Source: Brumimicrobium ulvae
GTDB taxonomy: Bacteria; Bacteroidota; Bacteroidia; Flavobacteriales_D; Crocinitomicaceae
DNA: 64,000 nt
NCBI RefSeq assembly: GCF_947504225.1
Contig: NZ_CANNGT010000001.1
Location: 124,001-188,000, forward strand
Direction: 5' to 3'
The notes beneath the pieces were generated by a model that made no database searches, was not told the DNA's origin, and was given only the letters and a program-made list of their open reading frames with translations. A program made the position numbers and the translations under genes. Below are positions 16,844-26,854 of the stretch, piece by piece (within the stretch, counting starts at the first letter, position 1; each line of letters starts with the position of its first letter).

Positions 16844-18589
16844 TTGAGGTCACTGTTCGTTATTTTATTGCTAGTTATCTCCTTCACTGCTGTTGGGCAG
16901 AGGTCGCTGTTTTTTTCCGAAATGGACTCCTTGAAAATAGGTTATCGATCAGGAGGGGCTCAACTAGATTCAATTGATGCCAGTTTTATTGGTAACTACA
17001 ACCTTCGTCCAGGTGGTGGATACGGAAACCTTCATGAACGCCATCTTGCAGGAAATACTTTTGTGAGTCCGGCTGGTTTTAGTTACTTAACAACTCAACA
17101 AAAGGTAACACCAAAATTTACAGGATTGCCTTACCTCGGGTTTAGATATGCCTTTGGATCTTCGATGACTCAAGATTTAGACCTTGAATATCACCAGTTT
17201 TTTAGACCTCAAACACACATTCATTTTCGCTATAATAGAAAAACGAGTAACGGTTTTTTAAGAAACAGCGATTATAAACTCAATGATTTAAACCTGAAGT
17301 TCTTTCACGCTAAAAATCGATATTCAACTCACTTAGAAGCTTATTATGGAGCCCATGAAATGACGCAAAATGGTGGTATATCCACAGACTCTCTATTGCG
17401 TGATTTTGAAATTGAATTCACCCCAGTGCAAAGAGAAAACGCACGCTCTCGCATAAGAAAACTAGACGTGCAGTGGGACAATTATATGAGATTTATCGGT
17501 GATTCTATTATCGGTTCTGGATTTAAAACCAGACATCAATACAGTATTGTTGGACGTGAATATACTGAACAGCTAACGGATTTAACAATAGTTGATACCT
17601 TCTTTGTAGATACGAATGGAACGACAAGAGATCAGTATCAAACCGCTCGATTTTCAAATGGTGCAGGAGTTTACTTTAACTCACCCGCTTTTCAAATAGA
17701 TGCAACATTAAATCACAGTTATTGGAGAAACCAAAACTTGGGAAGCAACAGAGATACAAACGAGGTCTTTTTGCATTCTAACCTTTGGACTGCATTAGGT
17801 GAACGATTGGATTTACATAACGAGTTTTATTTTAACTTGCTTGGGGCAACAGGGGAATTGAAAAATTATACCCAGATGAATTTTCAAATGCTGAAAAACT
17901 TGTCGGTGAAGGGAAAACTCAATTTTGAAAACCTTTATCCAACACCTTATCAACGCTTCCATACAGCCAATTATTATCAATGGAGTATTGACAACTTGAA
18001 AATGCAGCAAAAACTACAAGTTGCGGGGAGTATTCAGCTTGGTGAAACACAGTTTGTAGAGGCAAACGTAGTGTGGACGAGTGTTAACAATGGTCGTTAC
18101 TTTATAAACAATCAATGGAGACAAGATACTCTAGCTTTGGTTTCCATTGGTGCTTTTCAGTTGAAAGGGGGATTAAAACTTGGTCAATGGTCGTTTTATC
18201 CTTCGGCAACGCTACGGTTTAACTCAGCCAACTTCAATTATCAACCTGTTTTCTCTACATTAAATAGAATTGCATTTACGACCAAGTTGTTCAAAGCCCA
18301 AAAGTTAGGAGTATCGCTAGGTGTTGACTTAGGATATGAAACAGAGTATCAGTACATGGCTTACAATGGTGTTTTAGACATTCTTCAACCGGTGCAGTCT
18401 GTAAATAAAACCACTGATTTGCTTCAGTTAAATGCCTTTTTTGCGGCCTCTATTGAAGAGTTTAGGTTTTTCGTGAAAGCTGAAAATTTATCTTCCTTAT
18501 TTCAAGACCCAACAACAAAAATTGATCCCGACTATCCTATTATGCCCTTCTTAATTCGCCTAGGAATCACTTGGGACTTTTTTAACTAG
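16844..18589 (+). CDS. Putative porin (outer-membrane barrel)
   Basis: 581 residues. The start codon is TTG: an in-frame TAG lies at 16835-16837, and the encoded leader (MRSLFVILLLVISFTAVGQ) is a clean signal peptide beginning right at the TTG, so no ATG start is possible without losing it. The mature protein has the long alternating aromatic/polar strands of Bacteroidota putative porins (Porin_10-like as I recall), for example YLGFRYAFGSSMTQDLDLEY and FLIRLGITWDFF at the C-terminus, ending in an aromatic residue pair as barrels often do. The 3' end overlaps the convergent RND gene by 30 bp. Confidence 0.75.
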   Translation: MRSLFVILLLVISFTAVGQRSLFFSEMDSLKIGYRSGGAQLDSIDASFIGNYNLRPGGGYGNLHERHLAGNTFVSPAGFSYLTTQQKVTPKFTGLPYLGFRYAFGSSMTQDLDLEYHQFFRPQTHIHFRYNRKTSNGFLRNSDYKLNDLNLKFFHAKNRYSTHLEAYYGAHEMTQNGGISTDSLLRDFEIEFTPVQRENARSRIRKLDVQWDNYMRFIGDSIIGSGFKTRHQYSIVGREYTEQLTDLTIVDTFFVDTNGTTRDQYQTARFSNGAGVYFNSPAFQIDATLNHSYWRNQNLGSNRDTNEVFLHSNLWTALGERLDLHNEFYFNLLGATGELKNYTQMNFQMLKNLSVKGKLNFENLYPTPYQRFHTANYYQWSIDNLKMQQKLQVAGSIQLGETQFVEANVVWTSVNNGRYFINNQWRQDTLALVSIGAFQLKGGLKLGQWSFYPSATLRFNSANFNYQPVFSTLNRIAFTTKLFKAQKLGVSLGVDLGYETEYQYMAYNGVLDILQPVQSVNKTTDLLQLNAFFAASIEEFRFFVKAENLSSLFQDPTTKIDPDYPIMPFLIRLGITWDFFN

Positions 18590-20857
18590 AGCTTTGTTTT
18601 TATTCGGATCGGGGAAAAAGTAAAGTAAAAGTAAGGGAAGAATAAATAAGTCAGAAAGCACAGCAACCACCAAGGTGATACAAATCATTAGTCCCATGTA
18701 ATAGGTTCCCATAAAACTTGATATCAATAACATTCCAAATCCACCGATCAGGATAACAGAGGTCAATACAATTGCTTTACCTGTGCTTAAGTAAGTGCTT
18801 TTTAGTGCGTAAAGTTTTGATTTTCCACGTTTCAGTTCAAGTTTAAAATTACTTAAGAAATGTATGGTGTCGTCAATTGCAATTCCAAAAGAAATGGTAA
18901 ATACAATGGCTGTTGTGATTTTTAAATTGATACCAGAAAAGCCCATTACCCCAGCAATGATAATCAAGGGAATGATGTTCGGAATGATGGAGATAATGAG
19001 CATTCTAAAAGAACGGTAGAGAAGGGCCATTAGGATGGAAACAACCAGGATTGCAAAAGATAAACCTTCCACTAAGCTAGAAGACATATAGCGCATATTT
19101 CTATCTAAAAGCTGAGCTGTACCCGTTACATTGATGTTGAAATGTTGGTCTAAATTATTTGCTGAAATAAATTGATAAAACTTTTTATTTTCTTCACTGG
19201 CTTTGATGTTTCCCCAATCTGGAACTCCACCATTGATTCGGGTTGTTTGCTCTGTAGAATCCAAAACCGTAGCGATAAATCTTCCCTGGTCTGCAACTTT
19301 GAGCATTCTTTTGAATTGTCGAATGTCTTTTTTTGAGGTTGGGACACTAAAATAAGCTGTGTTTCCAGCATGTGAAGCCCTGTTGAGAATTTTCAGATAC
19401 TGAACCAATGACATGTTAACATTGACCCCGTATTCATTCTGAAGGTATGCATCAATTGTTTCAAGATCCTCCAGTCTTTCGGGATGCCAAATATTATCTG
19501 TTGAGTCTTTTAAACTAATCGCAAGTTCGAATGGGCGAACACCACCAAAAGTTACATCAAAATATTCAAAGTCTTTCTTGACACTACTGTTTGGACTAAC
19601 ATCATCCATGATGTAATTATTGGTCACAATTAAAGTGGCGCCATACGCAAAAATAGCTACGACGATTATTCCTATTAGTGGAATTACCCTTCTATTTCTA
19701 ATGGTTATCAAGAACACTTTTCTCATGATGGGTTTCCAAAAATTACGGTCTGTTCTTTTTCCTATTGCTGGAACTTTAGTCAAGTAAAATAAAAAAGGCA
19801 ATGATGAATAGGTAATGATAAAGGCCATGAGCACTCCAATTCCTGTGTATAAACCAAAATCTTGTATGGGAATAATGTTTACAAAAAGTAAAGAAAAGAA
19901 ACCGATGGAGGTGGTGAGAGAAGTTAAAAAAGTAGCCATTCCAATTTCCTTAAACGCAATTTTTATCGCCTCAAGTTTGGTTTTTTTCTCCCTCAGTAGT
20001 TCGAGGTATTTAGAAATAAGGTGAATGACATCGGACATGGATACCACAAACATAATTGCTGGAAGGACAATTAATAAAATATTAATCGGTTTGTCTATCC
20101 AGGCCATAAACCCAGCGATCCAAATCATTGAACCCAGTATAACTATTTGTGGAACCAGAAGTCCCCACAATGATTTGAAGCTAATCAATAAGAAAATAAC
20201 AACAAGAAGTATACTAATGAGGAGGTAGGAGGTCATTTCGTTGAGCATCATTTCGATGTAGTAAATTTGTCCAACAGTTCTCCCTGCCATACGAACATTT
20301 TCAAAATCAAATTGGTGGGTAACTGCTTTTACATCCTTGACCAATTGTTCGCTTTTCTTTTTACTTAAATAATCTTTATGTCGAAGGAAAATAGCGATGG
20401 CATTACCTTTGGCATTGACCAAAGTGTTGATGAGTTCTTTGTTTTTGTAAATGTTTATAGAATCTTGTTGAAAATTTGTGCTGTCTAAATGAATGTAAGG
20501 ACGTTCTCCGGTCATTCCTCCGGTGTAAATGAAAGTCTCTTTTTCTCGGGTGATGTCACGGGTGAACAATACATTATTAACAGTGTCTAAAGCTTTTGCA
20601 TAGGCATTAACTTTTTGTAAGAAGGGGTGATTAAATATTCCGTCTTTTCTTTCTACAGCGATCAATAAAAAATCATTGTCCGATTCAAACAAGGCGCGGT
20701 GTTGATAAAAAAAGCTTGTTTCTTCATCTTCGGCAGGAAAAAATTCTTCAAAATTATAATTGAGCTTCGTATTGGGGAGTTGAAGAGCGAAAAAAGTAGT
20801 GATCAATAAGATTACAGCAATCGCTAAGTATGCATACCTTTTTAACTTTTTTTCCAA
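18560..20857 (-). CDS. RND-superfamily (MMPL/patched-like) exporter
   Basis: 765 residues. TM1 is at about 9-26, followed by a large extracytoplasmic loop, a block of about five helices from residue 210, a second loop, and a second helix block. Duplicated architecture is visible: the SMSDVIHLISKYLELLREKK segment and the later FGIAIDDTIHFLSNFKLELK segment are the paired proton-relay helices with conserved Asp. The length (no HAE1-size loops) fits the MMPL/SSD-type exporters rather than AcrB. No membrane-fusion protein or TolC-like gene adjoins it, so it likely moves lipid-like cargo alone. Convergent overlap of 30 bp with the porin gene. Confidence 0.88.
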   Translation of the reverse strand: MEKKLKRYAYLAIAVILLITTFFALQLPNTKLNYNFEEFFPAEDEETSFFYQHRALFESDNDFLLIAVERKDGIFNHPFLQKVNAYAKALDTVNNVLFTRDITREKETFIYTGGMTGERPYIHLDSTNFQQDSINIYKNKELINTLVNAKGNAIAIFLRHKDYLSKKKSEQLVKDVKAVTHQFDFENVRMAGRTVGQIYYIEMMLNEMTSYLLISILLVVIFLLISFKSLWGLLVPQIVILGSMIWIAGFMAWIDKPINILLIVLPAIMFVVSMSDVIHLISKYLELLREKKTKLEAIKIAFKEIGMATFLTSLTTSIGFFSLLFVNIIPIQDFGLYTGIGVLMAFIITYSSLPFLFYLTKVPAIGKRTDRNFWKPIMRKVFLITIRNRRVIPLIGIIVVAIFAYGATLIVTNNYIMDDVSPNSSVKKDFEYFDVTFGGVRPFELAISLKDSTDNIWHPERLEDLETIDAYLQNEYGVNVNMSLVQYLKILNRASHAGNTAYFSVPTSKKDIRQFKRMLKVADQGRFIATVLDSTEQTTRINGGVPDWGNIKASEENKKFYQFISANNLDQHFNINVTGTAQLLDRNMRYMSSSLVEGLSFAILVVSILMALLYRSFRMLIISIIPNIIPLIIIAGVMGFSGINLKITTAIVFTISFGIAIDDTIHFLSNFKLELKRGKSKLYALKSTYLSTGKAIVLTSVILIGGFGMLLISSFMGTYYMGLMICITLVVAVLSDLFILPLLLLYFFPDPNKNKALVKKVPSDS

Positions 20858-20957
20858 CGCTTATGGTTTAATTTCCGTTTTATATGTCAAAGCTAAGGAA
20901 TATCTGAAAGGAAAGACTTGGACTTTTAATTTTTTATTATTGTTCGATTTAATTCGT

Positions 20958-20965
20958 TATTTTTG
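20958..20965 (+). promoter_or_regulatory. -7 promoter element for the first T9SS cargo paralogue
   Basis: TATTTTTG fits TAnnTTTG and lies 20 bp before the ATG at 20986. A TTG at 20940-20942 is only 15 bp upstream, shorter than the usual spacer. Confidence 0.45.
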
Positions 20966-20985
20966 TTACAAATAAAACTATTATT

Positions 20986-22020
20986 ATGAAAAGAAATTTA
21001 CTATTAGTTGCTTCTGTGCTTTTTGGAGCAAGTGCTATGGCACAATTCGTAGAGTCTAATGCTCCAGCTGTAGGTGACGCTGCTACCTTATACATCGTAG
21101 ACAGTTTAGCACCAAATTATGCTGCTGAAACAGGTGCGTCAGCCACTTGGGATTATAGTGCAACATTGGGGTATCAAAATGAAACAAGAGATATCCAGAT
21201 TTTAGATCCTACATCTACTGGGAATGCTGCAAGTTACCCCTTATCTACAAAAGCCCAAGATATAGCTAACTTCTTATTGAATTATTCCACAGATGATGCT
21301 ACAGGACGAGTAAGTCAAGGCTTTGTTTTTACAGAAGCAAGCCTTGGTGAAGTTGTCGCTCGTTTTGAAACGGATCAAGCTCAGTTGTACACTTACCCAA
21401 TGGATTTTGGAACGGCTGCTATTGTTGATGATTATGTTGGAGAAGTAGACTATACATTTGGAGTGCCACAAACAGCGCCTATGACTGGAAATTTAGTTGC
21501 TGAAGTTGATGGGAAAGGTACTTTAAAACTATGGGGGAACGACTATACAGATGTATTGAGGTATAAAATTATGGATACGATGCATGTAACTATTACTGGT
21601 TTTGGTGCTATGACAATGGCACGTGAGCAATATGAATACTATGATCATTCAATTAGTAATCTACCTATTTTTGTTCATACGAGAGTTCAGTTTGGTCAAA
21701 CTGGTGGTACACCAATGTCTGATATTTCGTTTGTATTAAGTAAGGACGCACCAACAGAGTTTGTATCTGTAACCAAGAATGAGTTAGAGAAAACCGCTGT
21801 TTATCCTAATCCAGCAACTGAAAACCTGAGCATTCAATTGCCGTCTTCAATCGAAAGTGCTAATGTTGAGATTTCTGATGCTTTAGGACGTATCGTTTAT
21901 TCAGCAGCTGTAGATGCTTCTGTTAAAACAGTTGATGTTTCTAACATGAATAAAGGAATCTACATTGTTAAAATTTCAAATGGAATACATTCAACGACGA
22001 AAAACGTTGTGATTAAATAA
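20986..22020 (+). CDS. T9SS type A sorting-domain protein, paralogue 1
   Basis: 344 residues. Signal peptide to about residue 19 (ASAMAQ), an N-terminal beta-rich domain of unknown function containing SNAPAVGDAATLYIVDSLAP, then a Por-type sorting tail from about residue 265 (AVYPNPATENLSIQLP ... KGIYIVKISNG ... KNVVIK). It is closely related to the next gene in both domains, so the pair arose by tandem duplication. Probably secreted and attached to the surface. No enzymatic motif. It ends in its own terminator. Confidence 0.85.
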   Translation: MKRNLLLVASVLFGASAMAQFVESNAPAVGDAATLYIVDSLAPNYAAETGASATWDYSATLGYQNETRDIQILDPTSTGNAASYPLSTKAQDIANFLLNYSTDDATGRVSQGFVFTEASLGEVVARFETDQAQLYTYPMDFGTAAIVDDYVGEVDYTFGVPQTAPMTGNLVAEVDGKGTLKLWGNDYTDVLRYKIMDTMHVTITGFGAMTMAREQYEYYDHSISNLPIFVHTRVQFGQTGGTPMSDISFVLSKDAPTEFVSVTKNELEKTAVYPNPATENLSIQLPSSIESANVEISDALGRIVYSAAVDASVKTVDVSNMNKGIYIVKISNGIHSTTKNVVIK

Positions 22021-22041
22021 ATCAAGAATTAAAACAGATTG

Positions 22042-22079
22042 AAAAGCCTGATTTCAAGCAATTGAGGTCAGGCTTTTTA
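22042..22079 (+). terminator. Terminator between the two paralogues
   Basis: AAAGCCTGA (22043-22051) pairs with TCAGGCTTT (22068-22076) around a 16-base loop and runs into T's. The second paralogue therefore probably has its own promoter. Confidence 0.8.
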
Positions 22080-22180
22080 ATTATGAATAAGATAAGCTTA
22101 TAAAGTTATTTTGCCTAGTATTTTTAAATTTCATTTAATTGACTAAATTTGAAATAATTAACTAATACAAACTTAACACT

Positions 22181-23206
22181 ATGAGAAATAAAATTTTACT
22201 GATTGCTACTCTAATAACAGGTTCTTTATCAGCTCAGTTTGACGCAAGTAACGCTCCAGCGTTGGGAGATAGTATCCGACTTTACATTGTTGATAGTACA
22301 GCTACAGATTACGCAAACATTACTGGAGATGGTGTAACTTGGGATTATTCCAACTTAATTGATTATAACGGTGAGAGTCGATTGATCGATGTTAAAAGTC
22401 CTCAACAAACCGCACATAATGTAACTTTTGTTAATTCTGATTTGGCGATAGAAACCGAAGGAGAAATCATTACCTTTATTACAGATGATGCCAATGAAAG
22501 AGTCAGTCAAGGACTGGTCTTTAATGACGCTGATAATGGTGATTTAATATTGACCTTAGAGGTTAATGAAGGTTTGTATTATACTTATCCATTTGACTTC
22601 GGAGATGAAATTACAGACAGTATCAAAGGTACGGCAACTTTTACCTTTATGAACCAATTGATGAATGCGCCTGCTCGTGGAAAAGTAAGAACTAAAGTTG
22701 ATGGTAGAGGAACATTGAATATGGGGTTGACTGGCGTCTATACCAATGTGTTGCGATATAACATTACTGATACTATGGTGATCACAACTCCAGTAGCAGA
22801 TTTTACAGTAATCCACAATCAATATGAATATTATGATCATACGGTGAGTAGCCTACCCATATTTACACATACCTCAATGTGGTTTGGTCAAATTGGAGGA
22901 ACAGTGCTTAGGGACTTCAATTTTGTACTCAGTAAAGATATTATAACAACATCGCTTTCACAAGAAGTATTAGCAGAAACGAAACTGTATCCCAATCCAA
23001 CAAGTCAGTTATTAAATATTGAATTGCCTAATGGTATAAATAAGGCAAGTATTTCAATTGTTGATGCTGTTGGAAGAATTGTTATGGATGTTAATATTGA
23101 AGATACTTTTGCAAACCTGAATGTTTCTCATTTAAAAGAGGGAGCGTACTTTGTGAAAATTGCATCAGATAACACAGTTGTTACAAAAACATTGATTTTA
23201 AACTAG
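22181..23206 (+). CDS. T9SS type A sorting-domain protein, paralogue 2
   Basis: 341 residues. Signal peptide to about residue 18 (SLSAQ), the same N-terminal domain as the previous gene (SNAPALGDSIRLYIVDSTAT, later QYEYYDHTVSSLPIFTH against QYEYYDHSISNLPIFVH), and a Por-type tail (KLYPNPTSQLLNIELP ... EGAYFVKIASD ... KTLILN). Strong conservation of YYDH and SLPIF blocks points to a shared fold or ligand site. Function unknown. It is followed by a perfect palindromic terminator. Confidence 0.85.
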   Translation: MRNKILLIATLITGSLSAQFDASNAPALGDSIRLYIVDSTATDYANITGDGVTWDYSNLIDYNGESRLIDVKSPQQTAHNVTFVNSDLAIETEGEIITFITDDANERVSQGLVFNDADNGDLILTLEVNEGLYYTYPFDFGDEITDSIKGTATFTFMNQLMNAPARGKVRTKVDGRGTLNMGLTGVYTNVLRYNITDTMVITTPVADFTVIHNQYEYYDHTVSSLPIFTHTSMWFGQIGGTVLRDFNFVLSKDIITTSLSQEVLAETKLYPNPTSQLLNIELPNGINKASISIVDAVGRIVMDVNIEDTFANLNVSHLKEGAYFVKIASDNTVVTKTLILN

Positions 23207-23224
23207 TCATTTTATATTGAAATT

Positions 23225-23256
23225 AAGCCCTGACAAGCTTGTCAGGGCTTTTCTTT
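23225..23256 (+). terminator. Perfect palindromic terminator
   Basis: AAGCCCTGACAAG (23225-23237) is followed directly by its exact reverse complement (to 23250), and then a T-rich run. It is a 26-base perfect palindrome, so the real hairpin must open a small loop at the centre. Confidence 0.85.
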
Positions 23257-23437
23257 TTACAAAGAAATAAAATGGAGATGTAGAATTAAGGGATTAATCA
23301 TTAATTTAATACTCTTTATTGCTCGCTGTTTAGACGGCTTTTTCATCAATCTAAATAGGGGAGTCGATAGGGCTTAACCTAGGAAATTGCTTGAAACTAT
23401 TTTCAGAATTTTCAATCCAGTTCCTTCTTGTTTACCA

Positions 23438-23467
23438 ATAAAAAAAGCAGCCTTAAAAAGACTGCTT
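23438..23467 (-). terminator. Terminator of the TonB-dependent receptor gene
   Basis: On the minus strand AGCAG-t-CTT (to 23467) pairs with AAG-g-CTGCT (from 23445) and is followed by a run of T (A's at 23438-23445 on the plus strand). The rest of the 298-bp gap 23207-23504 shows no gene. Confidence 0.75.
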
Positions 23468-23504
23468 TTCACCAACCATAGGTTGATCGATATTATATCA
23501 TTGC

Positions 23505-25892
23505 TTAAAAGTTAAAACTCAATCCTAAACTTGGAAGGAAAGGCAATTGGTAAATCTTTTCGTTTGAAACTCTGTTGACATAGAAAATGTTGTCTCTATT
23601 GTACATGTTGGTTACTCCACCTTTAACTTCTAATTTATTTCCATTTTTAAACTTGAAGTGCTTTTTTATGGTAATATCAAAACGATGGTAGGTCGGTAAA
23701 CGTTTTGTATTTAGTCCACCTAATAGAATGCTCAAATCATCAGGGTTTGTTGTTGTATAGTCTGTAGTAATACCGTCATCAAAGTTTTCACCTTGATAAT
23801 ATCCTGCTGTTGGAGTAAAAGGCAAACCAGACCCAAAGTTCCAACGTGCACTTACCTCTAAACTCTTATCTTTTAAGAAAGTGTAAGTAGCCACTAAATT
23901 GATGTTGTGTCTACGGTCAAATACTGGTGGGTAGTTTGAGAAACCATCCCAACGATCAGATTTACCTAAAGAGTAAACAGCCCATAAGAACAGTCTGTTT
24001 TTTTGGTATTCTAACAATACATCAACTCCGTAAGAAACTCCAGATTCGATTAAGAAATCCTTTTTGTAAATGTCAGGTACGTCGCTGAACTCTTTAGTGT
24101 CATCATAAAGTTTGTTGACGTTGATGTTTGAAAGCTTAGGGAAGTACTTGTAGTATCCTTCCACATTCACAGAGAAGGAACGTGTGAAATCGTATTCTAC
24201 ACCAAAGATACCATGCCATGAAGTTTGGATTCCGTTTTTAGGTTCTGTTTCAGCTCCATTCGGTTTTGTAAATGAAGATTGCACGTTTGTGGGGGCTGCT
24301 AAGAATCCGTAAAATAAAGTAACAATGTCTTTATCTGAAGAAGAAGAAGTGAAGTTTTGCGAATAATAACCTCCAGACATTTTAAAGCGTAAGTTTTCAG
24401 TTGCGTTTAATTTCACACCTAAACGTGGCTCTGGAATAACTGTTGATGCTGAAGGATAAGCTTGAACACGTACTCCTGGATTAACCACCCATAACCCTTT
24501 CACCAAACGGTAATTTAAGTAACCGCTTAACTCGGTATTGTAATTTTCAACTTTAATTTCTCTACCCACTTCGTTAAATGTTTTAAACGAAGTAGAGAAT
24601 CCTCCAATATTAAATCCGTAGGTGATTTGAGATTGATTTTTCAAGAAGTAAGTAAAATCAAATCCAAGATCGAATCCACCAATTTGACTGGTTCTTGGAG
24701 CTTGTCCGTTTTCTTCTTGAAAGAAGATTTCGTAATTCGAAGCATTCAAGTGTCCTTTGATGATTACAGGGTTCGAAGTTGGAACAAGCATGAAGTTTAT
24801 TCCTCCACCGTATGACTTCCAATTTAAATCTGCAATGTTGGTATAGTTTACAGCATCATTGTTACTGAATCCGAAGGCTGAGAATTTACTTCCCTCTGGG
24901 CTTTTTATGGTAAACTTTCCGTAGATATCTGTAAAAGTAAAAGGAAGCCCCTGACCGTCATTTGCATGTGGATATAAGCTTGATGAAGTGTAGTCTAATA
25001 AAGAATGTTTTGCAGAGATAATATACGAACCTCCGCTTCCTGCAGCATTTTTGATTTTAAATACTGGTCCTTCTAATACTGCTTTTCCCATAAACGGAGA
25101 AACAGATACCAATCCACCATGCTTTTTTAGATCACCATCTCGGTAGGTGATGTCCATAATTGAAGAAATTCGTCCTCCAAATTCTGAAGAATATCCACCA
25201 GTATAAATATCTGCGCTTTTGATTAATTCTGTTTCAAAAACAGAAAAGAATCCTATTGAGTGGAATGGATTGTAAATGGTCATTCCGTCCAATAAAATTT
25301 TATTTTGAATTGGTGTTCCTCCACGCACATACAATTGTCCACCTTGATCTCCCGTGCTAACAACTCCAGGGGTTACAGAGAAAGCCGCAAGAATATCGTT
25401 TTCTGCACCAAAACTTGGAAGTCTTTCTAGACCTTCTTGATCCAGTTTGTTCACAGACATATCTATGTTTGTTCTTTTGGATTGGTCTTGACCGACAATT
25501 GACACTTCTTCAATTTCTTTTACAGCCTCACTTTTTTGAAGTTCATAGCGTAAAGTGGTAATTTCTTTATCACCTATCTTTAATGTATCGGTAATGTCTT
25601 CGTGTTCAAGGCTTCTGATTTCAAGAACGTAATCACCGGCAGGCATAGAGTTGAATTGAAAAAATCCATCTAAATCTGTTAGGGCACCGTTGATTTCACT
25701 ACTTTGATTAATGACAATAGGTTTTAAAAGAACCTTTACATAGCTCTCAGCCTCACCGTTGTCGCTGTTGTATACAAAACCACGAATGGTGTAATTTTTT
25801 TGAGCAAGTAGTGCGCCCGATGAAAGAACAAAGAGGAGTAAAAAAAGTAACTTCTTCAAAATGTTTAGTTTAATTGAGTAATTATCACGCAT
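23505..25892 (-). CDS. TonB-dependent receptor with carboxypeptidase-like regulatory domain
   Basis: 795 residues. A signal peptide ends near residue 30 (ALLAQ). It is followed by a CarboxypepD_reg-like domain (about 33-115: YTIRGFVYNSDNGEAESYVK, LTDLDGFFQFNSMPAG), then the plug (about 135-245: GVVSTGDQGGQLYVRGGTP, LDGMTIYNPFHSIGFFSVFE) and a long barrel ending FLPSLGLSFNF. The length is short for a SusC-like protein, no SusD gene is adjacent, and the SusC-type linker is not seen. It is therefore a general TonB receptor of the CarboxypepD_reg class. Substrate unknown. The first Met may not be the true start; the hydrophobic core begins at about residue 13. Confidence 0.9.
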   Translation of the reverse strand: MRDNYSIKLNILKKLLFLLLFVLSSGALLAQKNYTIRGFVYNSDNGEAESYVKVLLKPIVINQSSEINGALTDLDGFFQFNSMPAGDYVLEIRSLEHEDITDTLKIGDKEITTLRYELQKSEAVKEIEEVSIVGQDQSKRTNIDMSVNKLDQEGLERLPSFGAENDILAAFSVTPGVVSTGDQGGQLYVRGGTPIQNKILLDGMTIYNPFHSIGFFSVFETELIKSADIYTGGYSSEFGGRISSIMDITYRDGDLKKHGGLVSVSPFMGKAVLEGPVFKIKNAAGSGGSYIISAKHSLLDYTSSSLYPHANDGQGLPFTFTDIYGKFTIKSPEGSKFSAFGFSNNDAVNYTNIADLNWKSYGGGINFMLVPTSNPVIIKGHLNASNYEIFFQEENGQAPRTSQIGGFDLGFDFTYFLKNQSQITYGFNIGGFSTSFKTFNEVGREIKVENYNTELSGYLNYRLVKGLWVVNPGVRVQAYPSASTVIPEPRLGVKLNATENLRFKMSGGYYSQNFTSSSSDKDIVTLFYGFLAAPTNVQSSFTKPNGAETEPKNGIQTSWHGIFGVEYDFTRSFSVNVEGYYKYFPKLSNINVNKLYDDTKEFSDVPDIYKKDFLIESGVSYGVDVLLEYQKNRLFLWAVYSLGKSDRWDGFSNYPPVFDRRHNINLVATYTFLKDKSLEVSARWNFGSGLPFTPTAGYYQGENFDDGITTDYTTTNPDDLSILLGGLNTKRLPTYHRFDITIKKHFKFKNGNKLEVKGGVTNMYNRDNIFYVNRVSNEKIYQLPFLPSLGLSFNF

Positions 25893-25970
25893 AGATAATG
25901 TTTTTTTACGTTTTATAGCCTGTAAAATCTTTAAAAAGTAGTTTTTGTTTATTGAGGAGTATATTAGGGT

Positions 25971-26738
25971 CTAACCAACGATGGATTTTGCCTTGTCCCA
26001 ATAAACGTCCATTTGTTCCAAATTCATGTCGTCGAAGGACTTGTCTTCCGCATTAAGCATTACTTCCATCTGTTGAAAACGTTGGATGAACTTTTTATTG
26101 GTTCTTTCAAGGGCAGTTTCTGGATTTACTCCAATAAATCGGGCATAATTAATCATGGAAAACAATACATCACCGAATTCTTCCTCAACGCGGTCTGTTT
26201 TATTTTCGACTTCTTCTTTTAGTTCTCCTAATTCTTCATGAACCTTGGCTAAAACCTGTTCTGAATCGTCCCAATCAAATCCAATTCCTTTTACTTTTTC
26301 CTGAATTCTTGCTGCTTTAACAAGAGAGGGAAGAGATCTAGGAACACCAGATAAAACAGATTTTTTACCTTCCTTAAGCTTGAGTTTTTCCCAATTGGCT
26401 TTTACAGTAGCTTCATCTTCAGCTACCACATCTCCATATATATGCGGGTGGCGGTGAACCAGTTTGTCGCAAATTGCATTCAGTACATCGGTAATGTCAA
26501 AGGCATTTTTCTCACTCGCAATCTTACTGTAAAACACCATGTGTAACATGATGTCCCCAATTTCACCTTTCAACTCTTCAAGATCATTGTCTAAAATAGC
26601 ATCTGCTAATTCATAAGTTTCTTCTATGGTCAAATGACGTAATGATTCTAAAGTTTGTTTTTTATCCCAAGGACATTTCTCTCGTAAATCGTCCATAATA
26701 TCTAGTAGGCGCTCAAAGGCCTTTAATCGCTCGTCCAT
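25971..26738 (-). CDS. mazG: Nucleoside triphosphate pyrophosphohydrolase MazG
   Basis: 255 residues with two tandem MazG domains. The first has LREKCPWDKKQTLESLRHLT then EETYELADAI and GEIGDIMLHMVFYS; the second has KGIGFDWDDSEQVLAKVHEELGELKEE and EFGDVLFSMINYARF. The EExxE/ExxD metal sites of both halves look intact. The enzyme hydrolyses NTPs to NMP and pyrophosphate in the cytoplasm, clearing damaged nucleotides and lowering ppGpp-linked stress in other bacteria. Length fits the family. It is transcribed downstream of nothing obvious. Confidence 0.95.
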   Translation of the reverse strand: MDERLKAFERLLDIMDDLREKCPWDKKQTLESLRHLTIEETYELADAILDNDLEELKGEIGDIMLHMVFYSKIASEKNAFDITDVLNAICDKLVHRHPHIYGDVVAEDEATVKANWEKLKLKEGKKSVLSGVPRSLPSLVKAARIQEKVKGIGFDWDDSEQVLAKVHEELGELKEEVENKTDRVEEEFGDVLFSMINYARFIGVNPETALERTNKKFIQRFQQMEVMLNAEDKSFDDMNLEQMDVYWDKAKSIVG

Positions 26739-26854
26739 TTTCGTTTTTTTTCAAAAATAATAGCATTTATTGGTCTTTCAAATAAATTTATGAAAGCCAT
26801 TCAAAAATAAAATTCGATATTTGCAAGAGAATCAAATCAATACTATTTTATTAC

